Origin: Metabacillus_B sp050107715
GTDB taxonomy: Bacteria; Bacillota; Bacilli; Bacillales; Bacillaceae
Assembly (NCBI RefSeq): GCF_050107715.1
Contig: NZ_JBNILN010000010.1
Location: forward strand, 50,759 to 114,758
Reading direction: 5' to 3'
DNA length: 64,000 nt
Shown: positions 24,020-32,181 of the stretch, piece by piece
Numbering within the stretch: position 1 is the first letter of the stretch
Layout: the number at the start of each line of letters is the position of its first letter
Notes under the pieces: model-generated
What the model was told of the DNA's origin: nothing
Database searches by the model: none
Seen by the model: only the letters and a program-made list of their open reading frames with translations
Program-made: the position numbers and the translations under genes

Positions 24020-25480
24020 TTATCTGCGTGTTTTAGTCGGAATCTCAAGCTGTCCTTGTTCAAGGATGCTGTCTTTCACTACAGAAGTTCTTTTTCCTTT
24101 GATGTTAAGCAGGAAGCTTGGAGCAAAGGAAGACTTTTGTTCTGCAAAGAATCCGCGATTAGTAATGTAGCTTGTTACAACAAATTTATCTCCGGATTTT
24201 TGAGGCACAACATAGTGTGCGTAGTTGAATGTTTTATCATTCGGGTCCAGGTCATGGTGAAGAACGATTCCAGTGCGGTTAAGCGGCTTGAATTTTCCAT
24301 CAAGAGAGTTAGCCACATAACCAAGCATGAAGATGTCTTCGTTATCAATACCGTCGATTGTCATTTTAGCACCGCGTGTATCAGTGAACAGGTACCATTT
24401 GCCTTTATGCTTGAAGATATTCGGACGCTCGATTTCATCGGTTACGGTGTTAGAAGTAAGCAATGGTTTTTTTACTTTTTTGAATGTAAAGTCGTCATTG
24501 ATTTCAATGATTCCCATTGCGCCGTTTGCAAGCTCTGCTTTTTGCTTTTGATTGCTTTTCATCAGTCTTTCTTTTTCTGCTTTGAAGAAGGATTTGCTGC
24601 CGCCGTAGTATGCACGGTTAAATAGTGATTCTTCTCCTTGGTATCCTGTTTCAGTTCCGGTATTCGCTTCAAATACAAGATATTTTTTGCCTTTTTCTTC
24701 AATGTAATGAGGATCTCTTAGAGTGTGGTTGTCTCCAGTAGAGAATCCGCCTTGATCCACAAATTGCTTAACGGTTTGATATTGTTCTCCGTCGCCGTCA
24801 AAGATGGATTTATGGTCGGATACGCCAGCAACCGTTAATTCAGTATTATAGGAATGGTTAAGGTTTACTTGAGCAGTCGTGAGAGTCTGTTTTCCAAGCT
24901 CGCGATCTGAACGGTTTGTATAGAACAGGCGGACATCGCCTTCTTCAGTCATGACAGCAGATCCGGACCAATCCTGATCCTTGTTTTTAAGGTGAGGATC
25001 GTCAGGGTTTACTACATCATTTTCAAATACTTTACCAGCGTTCTTCCAGCTTTCAATGGATTCTTCCCCTTTTTTCTTATAGAAAAGGTAGATGGAAGTA
25101 TCATTGGCATCTGCAGGATCTCCAGCAAGACCGAATACGAGGTCATAGCCCTTGTAATTTGCAACCGTTCCGTCTGGGTTCATAAGAGGCCAAGTATCCC
25201 ACACATCAAGAAGAATCGGGTTGCCGTTTTTGTCAAAGCCTTTTGCAGATTCGATGTTTTTAAGTTTAGATGCATCAAATGCAGGAACGGTGTAACGGTC
25301 TTTATTTCTTTCGAGTTGAGCAGGAATCCGTTTCATGTCGTAGCGGGTGATCTCACCTTGACCGTATGTTTCCTTATGGTTCTTATACTCCTGTGCAAAA
25401 GCCTGAGTGCCTCCGCCTAATAGTAGAGCAGAAGTAAGAGTCAATGCAGTGGTGCGTTTAAGAATGGTTTGGATGTTCAT
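24020..25480 (-). CDS. sacB: Levansucrase SacB
   Basis: About 486 residues starting at MNIQTILKRTTALTL with GAGGACGAGT upstream; a longer frame exists but has no binding site. Signal peptide ending AFAQE. GH68 signatures: WDTWPLMNPDGTVANYKGYD (nucleophile Asp in the WD.WPL box), QDWSGSAV, TLRDPHYIEEKGKKYLVFEANTG (RDP stabilising Asp) and DEIERPNIFKHKGKWYLF (acid/base Glu in DEIERP). It is secreted and converts sucrose to levan plus glucose. Very close to B. subtilis SacB in length and sequence. Confidence 0.95.
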   Translation of the reverse strand: MNIQTILKRTTALTLTSALLLGGGTQAFAQEYKNHKETYGQGEITRYDMKRIPAQLERNKDRYTVPAFDASKLKNIESAKGFDKNGNPILLDVWDTWPLMNPDGTVANYKGYDLVFGLAGDPADANDTSIYLFYKKKGEESIESWKNAGKVFENDVVNPDDPHLKNKDQDWSGSAVMTEEGDVRLFYTNRSDRELGKQTLTTAQVNLNHSYNTELTVAGVSDHKSIFDGDGEQYQTVKQFVDQGGFSTGDNHTLRDPHYIEEKGKKYLVFEANTGTETGYQGEESLFNRAYYGGSKSFFKAEKERLMKSNQKQKAELANGAMGIIEINDDFTFKKVKKPLLTSNTVTDEIERPNIFKHKGKWYLFTDTRGAKMTIDGIDNEDIFMLGYVANSLDGKFKPLNRTGIVLHHDLDPNDKTFNYAHYVVPQKSGDKFVVTSYITNRGFFAEQKSSFAPSFLLNIKGKRTSVVKDSILEQGQLEIPTKTRR

Positions 25481-25590
25481 ACTCGTCCTCGTTTCTGAAA
25501 TTTTTTTTCTTCTGTTAGATGCTGAGCTAAAACTATGAAAGATGATGGCTGCTGTCATTGACCAAGTTTCTGTCAGCAGTTAGTAGTTGC

Positions 25591-25643
25591 AGAACCGGTT
25601 CCGCATGCATCTACAGAATACGTGCAGAAAATAATTCCGTCAA
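25591..25643 (-). promoter_or_regulatory. sacB promoter with LacI-type operator O1
   Basis: On the minus strand TTGACG (25638-25643), 17-bp spacer, TATTCT (25615-25620). The palindrome AGAACCGGTTCCG (25591-25603) then covers roughly +5 to +17. A centre-CG palindrome of this form is typical of LacI-family repressors. No SacY-type antiterminator target or terminator was found in the leader. Confidence 0.7.
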
Positions 25644-25800
25644 ACTGGACGAAAGTACTTGGGGAAGCTGATTTGCATGAGACCCATACTTAGTCCTATA
25701 ACTATTGGGTTAGGTTACGTAAAGGTGATTCAAGTGGTTGAAAGGGCTTCATATTTATTCTGTATTCGCTTTCCCGATAACAAAGGGTAGAAAGGTATGT

Positions 25801-25815
25801 AGAACCGGTTCCATA
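25801..25815. promoter_or_regulatory. LacI-type operator O2 upstream of sacB
   Basis: AGAACCGGTTCCATA repeats the O1 core exactly, 210 bp upstream, a whole number of helical turns (20 x 10.5). This suggests repression by looping. The rest of the 718-bp sacB/paaK gap holds the paaK promoter and leader signals and no gene. The sequence just right of O2 (25817-25830, TGAGTGCGGTTTCA) is loosely cre-like. Confidence 0.6.
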
Positions 25816-26085
25816 CTGAGTGCGGTTTCACAGCCTGGTATTCGTGAGTTTATCTCTGTATTCAGCTCTAAGTGAGACTTTAGATGCGGAAATGTTCCTT
25901 ATTTTCAGCCTATTTATCAGGGTAAAAGCAAGAATGTTTTACTCTTTTACAGGCGTGTTACATTTGTGGATTCTATGTTAAAGAATGTGGTGCAAAAGAA
26001 CGGATTATATAAATATCATAATTTCACATAAAAAGTTACATCGATACCTGAAACCGCTGAAGTAAGTAGAAGATTCAGAAAACAT

Positions 26086-26114
26086 TTGACGCACCATATT
26101 GCCCGTTGTATGCT
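26086..26114 (+). promoter_or_regulatory. paaK promoter
   Basis: TTGACG, 17-bp spacer, TATGCT. The predicted transcript starts near 26121, so the following inverted repeat is in the untranslated leader. Confidence 0.7.
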
Positions 26115-26125
26115 TAAATCACAAA

Positions 26126-26163
26126 TATGACGTTTTATAGAAGTTCGAAAATAATACGTCATA
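26126..26163. promoter_or_regulatory. 13-bp inverted repeat in the paaK leader
   Basis: TATGACGTTTTAT and ATAATACGTCATA are complementary at 12 of 13 positions with 12 bases between them. It begins just after the predicted transcription start and could be an operator or an RNA hairpin. It differs from the dyad at the other promoters of the island. Confidence 0.6.
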
Positions 26164-26169
26164 AAATAA

Positions 26170-26183
26170 TGAAAGCGGTTTCT
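26170..26183. promoter_or_regulatory. cre-like site (CcpA) before paaK
   Basis: TGAAAGCGGTTTCT fits the cre consensus except for the last base. Its position downstream of the promoter would give carbon catabolite repression by roadblock. Confidence 0.55.
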
Positions 26184-26199
26184 TTGAGGGGGAGTATCG

Positions 26200-27537
26200 T
26201 TGATTTTACACAAAGCGGAGACGCTGGACAGGGAGACATTGGAAGCGGAGCAGCTGCAGGGGTTAAAAAAAACGGTCAGGTTAGCTTATGAGAAGAGCCC
26301 ATTTTATAAAGAGGCCTTTCAGAATATTGGGTTTTCCCCAGATCAAATTCATAATTTGGCGGATATCCGCTTGCTGCCCTTTACGGAGAAGAAGCATTTG
26401 CGCGAGCATTACCCGTTCGGATTATTTGCAGCAGGCCGGGAAGAGCTTGTCCGGATTCATGCTTCATCGGGCACGTCCGGAAAACCGACAATCGTCGGTT
26501 ACACCAAGCAGGATGTCGAAAATTGGGCCGAGCTTACAGCGAGAGCCATTGCGATTGGCGGAGGGACACCGGCTGGCATTTTGCATAATGCATATGGCTA
26601 CGGTCTGTTTACAGGCGGTTTAGGTCTGCATGCCGGTGGAGAAAGGCTTGGGATGGCTGTTGTTCCTGTGTCCATTGGGAATACAGACCGGCAAATTACT
26701 CTCATTGAAGATTTGCAGCCAGAGGTGATTTGCTGCACCCCTTCCTACGCATTAAATATTGCTGAGCGTATGCTGGAAACCGGCAAAAATCCACGGGAAA
26801 CTTCATTAAAGTTCGGGATATTCGGTGCAGAGCCATGGTCTGAAGAAATGAGAAAGGTTCTCGAGGACCGCCTGGGAATAAAAGCATGTGATATATACGG
26901 CCTGAGTGAAGTAATGGGACCGGGGGTAGCGATGGAATGCCATGAAGCGCAGGATGGCCTCCATATTGCAGAGGATTACTTTTATGCGGAGGTTATTGAC
27001 CCGGATACATTAGAGCCGGTTCCAGATGGAGAGTCCGGGGAGCTTGTTTTCACGAGTTTGAGGAAAGAAGCAATTCCCATGATCCGCTACAGGACCGGAG
27101 ATGTTGCTTCTCTTACAAAAAAACCGTGCAAATGCGGCAGAACAACGATGAGGATGTCCAGAATTAAAGGGCGGATAGATGACATGCTGATTATCAGAGG
27201 GGTAAATGTCTTTCCATCTGAAATTGAGCATCATCTAATTGCCGTGCCTGAAATCGGCCCCCATTACCAGCTTCATTTAGGCAGACGGGGACCGCTTGAT
27301 GAAGTAACGCTTCATGTGGAAGTGAGCGAAGAGGTTTATGCAGATATTACGATGGATATGGAGCATGAGCGCATGATTGAACTAAGAACACGAATTCAGC
27401 ATCTGTTGAAATCGTCCTGCCTGGTCTCCGTCAATGTACAGGTGAAGGCGCCTAAATCGATTCCGAGATCGGAAGGGAAAGCGGTAAGAATTGTGGATGC
27501 CCGCCTTAAGGCAAGTGAAGCGGAAGGTATTTCTTGA
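26200..27537 (+). CDS. paaK: Phenylacetate-CoA ligase
   Basis: 445 residues from a TTG start (GAGGGGGAG upstream). Adenylate-forming enzyme of the PaaK subfamily: HASSGTSGKPTIVGYT (P-loop, residues about 86-101), IFGAEPWSEEMR, DIYGLSEVMGPG and YRTGDVASL, with a C-terminal domain LRxxKGRIDDMLIIRGVNVFPS. It activates phenylacetate with ATP and CoA. It has its own promoter and a cre-like site and is separated by another promoter from paaA. It serves exogenous phenylacetate, whereas phenylacetyl-CoA from phenylalanine would bypass it. Confidence 0.93.
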   Translation: MILHKAETLDRETLEAEQLQGLKKTVRLAYEKSPFYKEAFQNIGFSPDQIHNLADIRLLPFTEKKHLREHYPFGLFAAGREELVRIHASSGTSGKPTIVGYTKQDVENWAELTARAIAIGGGTPAGILHNAYGYGLFTGGLGLHAGGERLGMAVVPVSIGNTDRQITLIEDLQPEVICCTPSYALNIAERMLETGKNPRETSLKFGIFGAEPWSEEMRKVLEDRLGIKACDIYGLSEVMGPGVAMECHEAQDGLHIAEDYFYAEVIDPDTLEPVPDGESGELVFTSLRKEAIPMIRYRTGDVASLTKKPCKCGRTTMRMSRIKGRIDDMLIIRGVNVFPSEIEHHLIAVPEIGPHYQLHLGRRGPLDEVTLHVEVSEEVYADITMDMEHERMIELRTRIQHLLKSSCLVSVNVQVKAPKSIPRSEGKAVRIVDARLKASEAEGIS

Positions 27538-27581
27538 ATATAGTATGATGTTAATATATAATAACGTTATAAAATCGTTAT
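27534..27581 (+). promoter_or_regulatory. paaA operon promoter with island dyad, copy 1
   Basis: TTGAAT (27534-27539), 17-bp spacer, TATAAT (27557-27562). The dyad ATAACGTT-N5-ATCGTTAT (27561-27581) overlaps the last two bases of the -10 and covers the start point. The same dyad sits at the same offset at 39015 and 43377. Confidence 0.8.
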
Positions 27582-27603
27582 ATAAAATGAAAGGGGTATT
27601 GCA

Positions 27604-28575
27604 GTGAGCGTGACTTCCTCGTTTTATCAGCGGACCGAGAAGGAAAAATACGAGCGGTTCATGGAAAGAATTGAAGCAGGCGAGAAAATTGAAGCGGATG
27701 ACTGGATGCCGGATGATTACAGAATGACGCTGATCAAACTGATTTCTATGCATGGGATTAGCGAAATAATGGGAGCGCTTCCGGAGAAAGAATGGGTCCC
27801 GAAAGCTCCTTCTCTAAGAAGAAAGCTTGGAATTATGGCGAAGGTTCAGGATGAAATGGGACACGGCCAGATGCTTTTAAGGGTGACGGAGGATCTGATG
27901 GCTCCGCTCGGGAAAACGAGAGAAGACATTATGGAGGATCTTTTCACGGGAGATTTGAAGTTTCATAACGTTTTTCATATGGAGGCACCGACCTGGGCAG
28001 ATGCGGGAGTAATCGGATGGCTTGTGGATGGAGCGGCGATTATTTCACAGACAAATATGCTCGGAGCCTCCTATGGGCCTTATGCGAAAGCTTTGCAGAG
28101 AATTTGTGCCGAAGAGGTTTTTCACGCACAGCACGGCGAATCAATCATTTTAGCGATGACAGAGGGTACAGAGGATCAGAAAGCAATGATTCAGGATTCT
28201 TTAAACAGGTGGTGGGAAGCACTGCTTATGTTCTTCGGACCTGCCAGTGCAAAAACGACCGGTTCCTCTAAACAGGATACGACCATTAAATATAAGATCA
28301 GGACAAAAACGAATGAGCAGCTTCGCCAGGACTTTTTTTCAAAATACATTCCCCGGGTCCTTTCAATCGGCTTGAAGCTTCCAGACGAAACGATGCATTT
28401 TGATGAGGAAAAGCAGCTTTGGATATATAAACAGCCGGATTGGAATGAATTTAAAAACATTATTAAAAACAATGGGCCGAAGTCCAAAGACCGTCTTCGT
28501 CTCCGCAAGCTAGCTTACGAGAATAATAGATGGGTGCTGGACGCACTGAACATGAAAAGCCAGAACGCTGTGTAG
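27604..28575 (+). CDS. paaA: Phenylacetyl-CoA 1,2-epoxidase, catalytic subunit PaaA
   Basis: 323 residues (E. coli PaaA 309), GTG start after AAAGGGG. Ferritin-like di-iron oxygenase: helices with MHGISEIMGALPEKEWVPKAPSLRRKLGIMAKVQDEMGHGQMLL (E..H ligands, about 52-95) and CAEEVFHAQHGESIIL (E..H, about 160-175). It inserts oxygen into the aromatic ring of phenylacetyl-CoA to make the 1,2-epoxide. First gene of the paaABCD run. Confidence 0.95.
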   Translation: MSVTSSFYQRTEKEKYERFMERIEAGEKIEADDWMPDDYRMTLIKLISMHGISEIMGALPEKEWVPKAPSLRRKLGIMAKVQDEMGHGQMLLRVTEDLMAPLGKTREDIMEDLFTGDLKFHNVFHMEAPTWADAGVIGWLVDGAAIISQTNMLGASYGPYAKALQRICAEEVFHAQHGESIILAMTEGTEDQKAMIQDSLNRWWEALLMFFGPASAKTTGSSKQDTTIKYKIRTKTNEQLRQDFFSKYIPRVLSIGLKLPDETMHFDEEKQLWIYKQPDWNEFKNIIKNNGPKSKDRLRLRKLAYENNRWVLDALNMKSQNAV

Positions 28576-28590
28576 CAAGGGGTGGAGCAG

Positions 28591-28950
28591 ATGACGGAAA
28601 AATCAAAGGGAAGAACGGAATTTTTTGAGGTCTTTGAGGTGTTCAGCAAACGGACTGCATCTGCAGCCATGCAGTATCAGTTTAGCCTGCTCGCTCCAAA
28701 CCATGAACTTGCCATTGTCATGGCACAGGAGAACTTCATGCGCCGCGAGCCGGTCACTGATATTTGGGTTGTAAAGCGGACGGATATCCGAAAGATGACC
28801 GAGGAAGAAAGGGAGTCTTTGGCTCGCCTGGACAATAAGGATTACCGGACAACGAAAGGGTATGGGTATTTAAAGAAAAAGTGGCGTGAATATGAACAAA
28901 ACATGCTGGATGAAAAGGAAATTTTGTCGTGGGGTGAGAAGAGCAAATGA
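28591..28950 (+). CDS. paaB: Phenylacetyl-CoA epoxidase subunit PaaB
   Basis: About 119 residues, the longer Gram-positive form of PaaB (E. coli 95). Signature EFFEVFEVFSKRTASAAMQYQFSLLAPNHELAIVMAQENFMRREPVTDIWVVKR. It bridges PaaAC heterodimers in the epoxidase complex. I chose the internal ATG, which is better spaced from GGGGTGGAG than the GTG three codons earlier. Overlaps paaC by four bases. Confidence 0.92.
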   Translation: MTEKSKGRTEFFEVFEVFSKRTASAAMQYQFSLLAPNHELAIVMAQENFMRREPVTDIWVVKRTDIRKMTEEERESLARLDNKDYRTTKGYGYLKKKWREYEQNMLDEKEILSWGEKSK

Positions 28951-29771
28951 CGAATGTGAGAGAAGCGGCAGAAGCCATCCAAAATGAAGCTTATTTCGAA
29001 GCGCTGTCTGATCTTCTTTTTCAGCTTGCAGACGACGACTTTATCGTGTCATACAGGGGCTCGGAATGGCTCGGTCTTGCTCCGCATATTGAAGAGGATA
29101 TCGCTTTTTCCTCCATCAGCCAGGATACGATGGGGCATGCAGCCATCTACTATCAGCTACTGGAGCAGCTCGGAGCAGGGGAGGCTGATGAACTTGCCCA
29201 TGGAAGGCCGGCTGAAAACCGGAAGAACGCCATCATTCTGGAGGAAGTCAACGGGCCGGGCACGTACCTTGAGGAACCCCGCTATGACTGGGCATTCGCT
29301 GTTGTCAGAAATTATTTTTACGATCTCTATAAAAAAATCAAATTAGAGTCCTTGAAAAATTCCTCCTATGAACCTCTTGCCCACGCAGCTGTAAAAATCA
29401 ACATGGAGCAGTACTACCATCTCCTGCATTGGGAAACTTGGTTCAGGCAGCTGACCCTTTCAGGCGGGGACGCAAGAAGCAGGATGGAAGCGGCGATTGA
29501 GAAAGTATGGCTGGATTTTGAAGGGGTTTTAACATTGGGTGCCAAAGGAGCGGCAATGTCCAGTTATGGCTTGATTGAAGGAGAGGACTTGCTGAAACAG
29601 CGCTTCTATTCCAAGGTAAAGCTTATATTTGAACAGGTGCAGCTTCCTGAGCCGAAGCCTTGCAGCATGAAGTCCGGAAACGGGCGCAATGGAGAGCATA
29701 CAGAGGACTTGGAAACAGCGCTCGATGTATTATCCGAGGTTTACAGAAGTGATCCTAAAGCCGTATGGTAA
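28947..29771 (+). CDS. paaC: Phenylacetyl-CoA epoxidase structural subunit PaaC
   Basis: 274 residues, ferritin-like fold without the full di-iron ligand set, partner of PaaA. Signatures: LADDDFIVSYRGSEWLGLAPHIEEDIAFSSISQDTMGHAAIYYQLLEQLG and VKINMEQYYHLLHWETWFRQLTLS. Translationally coupled to paaB (ATGA). The last 30 residues (after EPKPCSMKSGNG) look like a variable linker and helix. Confidence 0.93.
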   Translation: MTNVREAAEAIQNEAYFEALSDLLFQLADDDFIVSYRGSEWLGLAPHIEEDIAFSSISQDTMGHAAIYYQLLEQLGAGEADELAHGRPAENRKNAIILEEVNGPGTYLEEPRYDWAFAVVRNYFYDLYKKIKLESLKNSSYEPLAHAAVKINMEQYYHLLHWETWFRQLTLSGGDARSRMEAAIEKVWLDFEGVLTLGAKGAAMSSYGLIEGEDLLKQRFYSKVKLIFEQVQLPEPKPCSMKSGNGRNGEHTEDLETALDVLSEVYRSDPKAVW

Positions 29772-29793
29772 TCGGATTTCTGGAGGAATCACA

Positions 29794-30285
29794 GTGAATC
29801 AGCACATTACTGAAAAAATCACCAAGGTACTGGAAAATGTGAAGGACCCCGAGATATCTTCTGTCAGTGTGATGGACCTTGGCATGATCGAATCCATTCA
29901 ATTCGAGGAGGGCAGAGCAGCAATCAAGGCGCTGCCGACCTTTATGGGCTGTCCGGCCCTCGAGATTATTCAAAAGAATATTGTAAGCGCTGTTATGGAG
30001 ATCGAAGAGATTGATTCTGTCAGCGTGGATTTTATTTACGATCCGCCCTGGACCTCTGACCGGATTACGGCAGACGGACGGGAAAGACTGAAGGAATTCG
30101 GCATTGCCCCGCCCCCTGTTTTTTATGAAGAAACAGGGATGTGGAAGGTGGATTGCCCATATTGCGGTTCAGGTTATACAACCTTGGAAAATATATTCGG
30201 TCCGACAGCCTGCCGAAGCATTTTGTATTGCAAGTCCTGCAAAAATCCGTTTGAAGCCATGAAGCCAATCTCTACTTTAATGTAG
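29794..30285 (+). CDS. paaD: PaaD, iron-sulfur/assembly protein of the phenylacetyl-CoA epoxidase
   Basis: 164 residues from GTG with GGAGG seven bases upstream; an upstream extension overlapping paaC is not family-like. N-terminal DUF59/MIP18 domain (LENVKDPEISSVSVMDLGMIESIQ...LPTFMGCPALEIIQ) and C-terminal four-Cys zinc/iron site (DCPYCGSGYT...TACRSILYCKSCKNPFE). PaaD is needed for maturation of the epoxidase, probably FeS delivery. PaaE, the ferredoxin-type reductase that normally follows, is missing; a small EthD-type gene is in its place. Confidence 0.92.
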   Translation: MNQHITEKITKVLENVKDPEISSVSVMDLGMIESIQFEEGRAAIKALPTFMGCPALEIIQKNIVSAVMEIEEIDSVSVDFIYDPPWTSDRITADGRERLKEFGIAPPPVFYEETGMWKVDCPYCGSGYTTLENIFGPTACRSILYCKSCKNPFEAMKPISTLM

Positions 30286-30305
30286 AAAAAAAGGAGAAGA
30301 TGAAC

Positions 30306-30611
30306 ATGTTCAAAATGGTCGCCTTATTTAAGAAGCCAGAGGATCCGCAAAGCTTTGACGAGTATTACTTCGGTACACACATTCCGCTTACCCGGAAAAT
30401 TCCTGGTCTTCAGGATGTGAAAATCACTAAGATTACCGGCTCGCCGATGGGGGAGAGCGAGTACTACCTTATGTGCGAAATGTTTTATGAGAACAAGCAA
30501 GCCTTTAAAGAAGCATCGAAAACCGAAGAATCCAAAGCCTCTGGAAAGGATGTAATGAAATTTGCCGGAAGCCTCGTAACCTTCTTTTTCGGTGAAGAGC
30601 ATAATGGATAA
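30306..30611 (+). CDS. EthD-family small protein
   Basis: About 101 residues, dimeric alpha+beta-barrel EthD/DABB type (MVALFKKPEDPQSFDEYYFGTHIPLTRKIPGLQDVKITKITGSPMGESEYYLM). The conserved H-x-P-L after the FDEYY helix is typical. AAGGAGA is eight bases from this ATG; another ATG two codons earlier is too close. EthD members accompany oxygenase and ring-degradation operons, but their role is not settled. It occupies the slot where paaE would be and overlaps the next gene by eight bases, so it is a true operon member. Confidence 0.8.
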   Translation: MFKMVALFKKPEDPQSFDEYYFGTHIPLTRKIPGLQDVKITKITGSPMGESEYYLMCEMFYENKQAFKEASKTEESKASGKDVMKFAGSLVTFFFGEEHNG

Positions 30612-31380
30612 TTTCATGATGATCGAGACCGGGGTGCAGGGGAAAATCGGTCTCATTACACTGAACCGGCCCAAGGTTCTAAACGCGCTAAACAGGCAAA
30701 TGATCCATGAAATCGTTCAGGCGCTTGAAGAATTTGACCGCCGGGATGATGTCAGGGTAACGGTTCTCTCAGGAAAAGGCCGGGCGTTTGCGGCTGGAGC
30801 AGATATAGAAGAAATGGCAGATGAAGATGCCATCCATATGGAATGGATGAATCAATTCGCCGATTGGGACAGAATCAGCATGATCAAAAAACCGGTCATT
30901 GGCGCTGTACACGGTTTCGCCCTTGGCGGGGGATTTGAGCTGGCTCTTGCCTGTGATCTGCTTTTTGCAGCAGAACAGGCTCAATTCGGTTTTCCGGAAG
31001 TGAATCTCGGGGTGATGCCGGGAGCGGGGGGAACACAGAGACTGACCAAACTGATCGGAAAAACAAAAGCACTCGAATATATATGGACAGGGGAGACGAT
31101 GACAGCTTCCAAGGCAGAGAAGCTCGGAATCGTCAGCCGCTTGGTTGCCCCGGAGCTATTAATAGAAGAAACGATGAGGTTTGCAGCCAGCCTTGCAGAA
31201 AAAGCACCGCTTTCCATTCGTTTCAGCAAGGAAGCGGTGTATAAGGCATTGGATTATTCCGTTTACGAAGGGATGCAATATGAACGGAAAAATTTCAGTC
31301 TGCTGTTTTCCTCAGAGGATCAGAAGGAAGGCATGCGCGCATTTAAGGAAAAACGCCTTCCTTTATTTAAAGGAAAGTAG
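30604..31380 (+). CDS. paaF: Enoyl-CoA hydratase, PaaF-like
   Basis: 258-residue crotonase. Both catalytic glutamates are present (GGGFELALACD and FGFPEVNLGVMPGAGGTQRL), with oxyanion segments AFAAGADI and VHGFALGGG. It would hydrate 2,3-dehydroadipyl-CoA in the Paa pathway. Which of the two hydratases in the island (this one or the one at 35853) is the true PaaF cannot be decided from sequence; the other may open the oxepin ring. Confidence 0.82.
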   Translation: MDNFMMIETGVQGKIGLITLNRPKVLNALNRQMIHEIVQALEEFDRRDDVRVTVLSGKGRAFAAGADIEEMADEDAIHMEWMNQFADWDRISMIKKPVIGAVHGFALGGGFELALACDLLFAAEQAQFGFPEVNLGVMPGAGGTQRLTKLIGKTKALEYIWTGETMTASKAEKLGIVSRLVAPELLIEETMRFAASLAEKAPLSIRFSKEAVYKALDYSVYEGMQYERKNFSLLFSSEDQKEGMRAFKEKRLPLFKGK

Positions 31381-31388
31381 GGGGTCGC

Positions 31389-32162
31389 ATGTACGAAACG
31401 ATTAAGCTGGAGCAAAAAAACGGCACGGCCTGGCTGACGCTGAACCGTCCGGATAAGCTGAATGCGTTTACTGGACAAATGAACAAAGAGATCGTCCAGG
31501 CACTAAAAGCTGCGTCCTCGAACGAGGAAATACGCTGCCTGGTTATAACAGGTGAAGGCAGGGCATTCAGTTCCGGAGAGGATTTAGGAAGCATAGGGGA
31601 GGAGACCGATCACGGAGAAATTGTCCGGACCCGCTATAACCCAATGGTGAAGGCGCTGGCTGCCTTTCCAAAGCCGGTAATTGCTGCCGTCAACGGGGTA
31701 GCGGCGGGGGCTGGATTCAGCCTTGCTCTTGCCTGTGATTTCCGCATCGCCTCTGAGAAAGCGAGCTTTATCCAATCCTTTATCCACGTCGGTCTTGTTC
31801 CGGATTCCGGGAATCATTTCTACCTTCCCCGGATTATCGGAACCGCGAAGGCACTGGAACTGGCCTTGTTAGGTGAAAAAATTGACAGCCGGCAGGCGAA
31901 AGAGCTTGGACTCGTTACCCTCATTGTGGAACCGGACCTGCTTGAACAGGAAACCGCGGCATTTGCAGATCGTCTTGCTGCGATGCCGACTGCCGCAATC
32001 GGGCTCATTAAAAGGGCTATTCACGGAAGCTTTAACGCGACTCTTGATGAAATGCTTGAAAAAGAGGCGCAGTATCAAAGGATCGCCGGTCTGTCAGAGG
32101 ACCACCGCGAAGGGACAGCCGCTTTTTTAGAAAAACGGAAACCGCAGTTTTCAGGAAAATAA
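31389..32162 (+). CDS. paaG: 1,2-epoxyphenylacetyl-CoA isomerase, PaaG-like
   Basis: 257-residue crotonase-fold enzyme. It lacks both hydratase glutamates (GAGFSLALACD, then SFIHVGLVPDSG) and instead has the Asp of the VPDSG motif, the catalytic residue of PaaG-type isomerases. This supports conversion of the ring epoxide to oxepin-CoA and later double-bond isomerisation. Nine bases after the previous gene, in the same operon. Confidence 0.85.
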   Translation: MYETIKLEQKNGTAWLTLNRPDKLNAFTGQMNKEIVQALKAASSNEEIRCLVITGEGRAFSSGEDLGSIGEETDHGEIVRTRYNPMVKALAAFPKPVIAAVNGVAAGAGFSLALACDFRIASEKASFIQSFIHVGLVPDSGNHFYLPRIIGTAKALELALLGEKIDSRQAKELGLVTLIVEPDLLEQETAAFADRLAAMPTAAIGLIKRAIHGSFNATLDEMLEKEAQYQRIAGLSEDHREGTAAFLEKRKPQFSGK

Positions 32163-32181
32163 AAAAGAAGGAGTGTTTGGG

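Noticed and set aside
25481..25643. SacY-type antiterminator target in the sacB leader
   Set aside because: No terminator hairpin with T tract was found between the promoter and the start codon.
25817..25830. cre site near sacB (TGAGTGCGGTTTCA)
   Set aside because: Two mismatches in the conserved left half; too weak to call.
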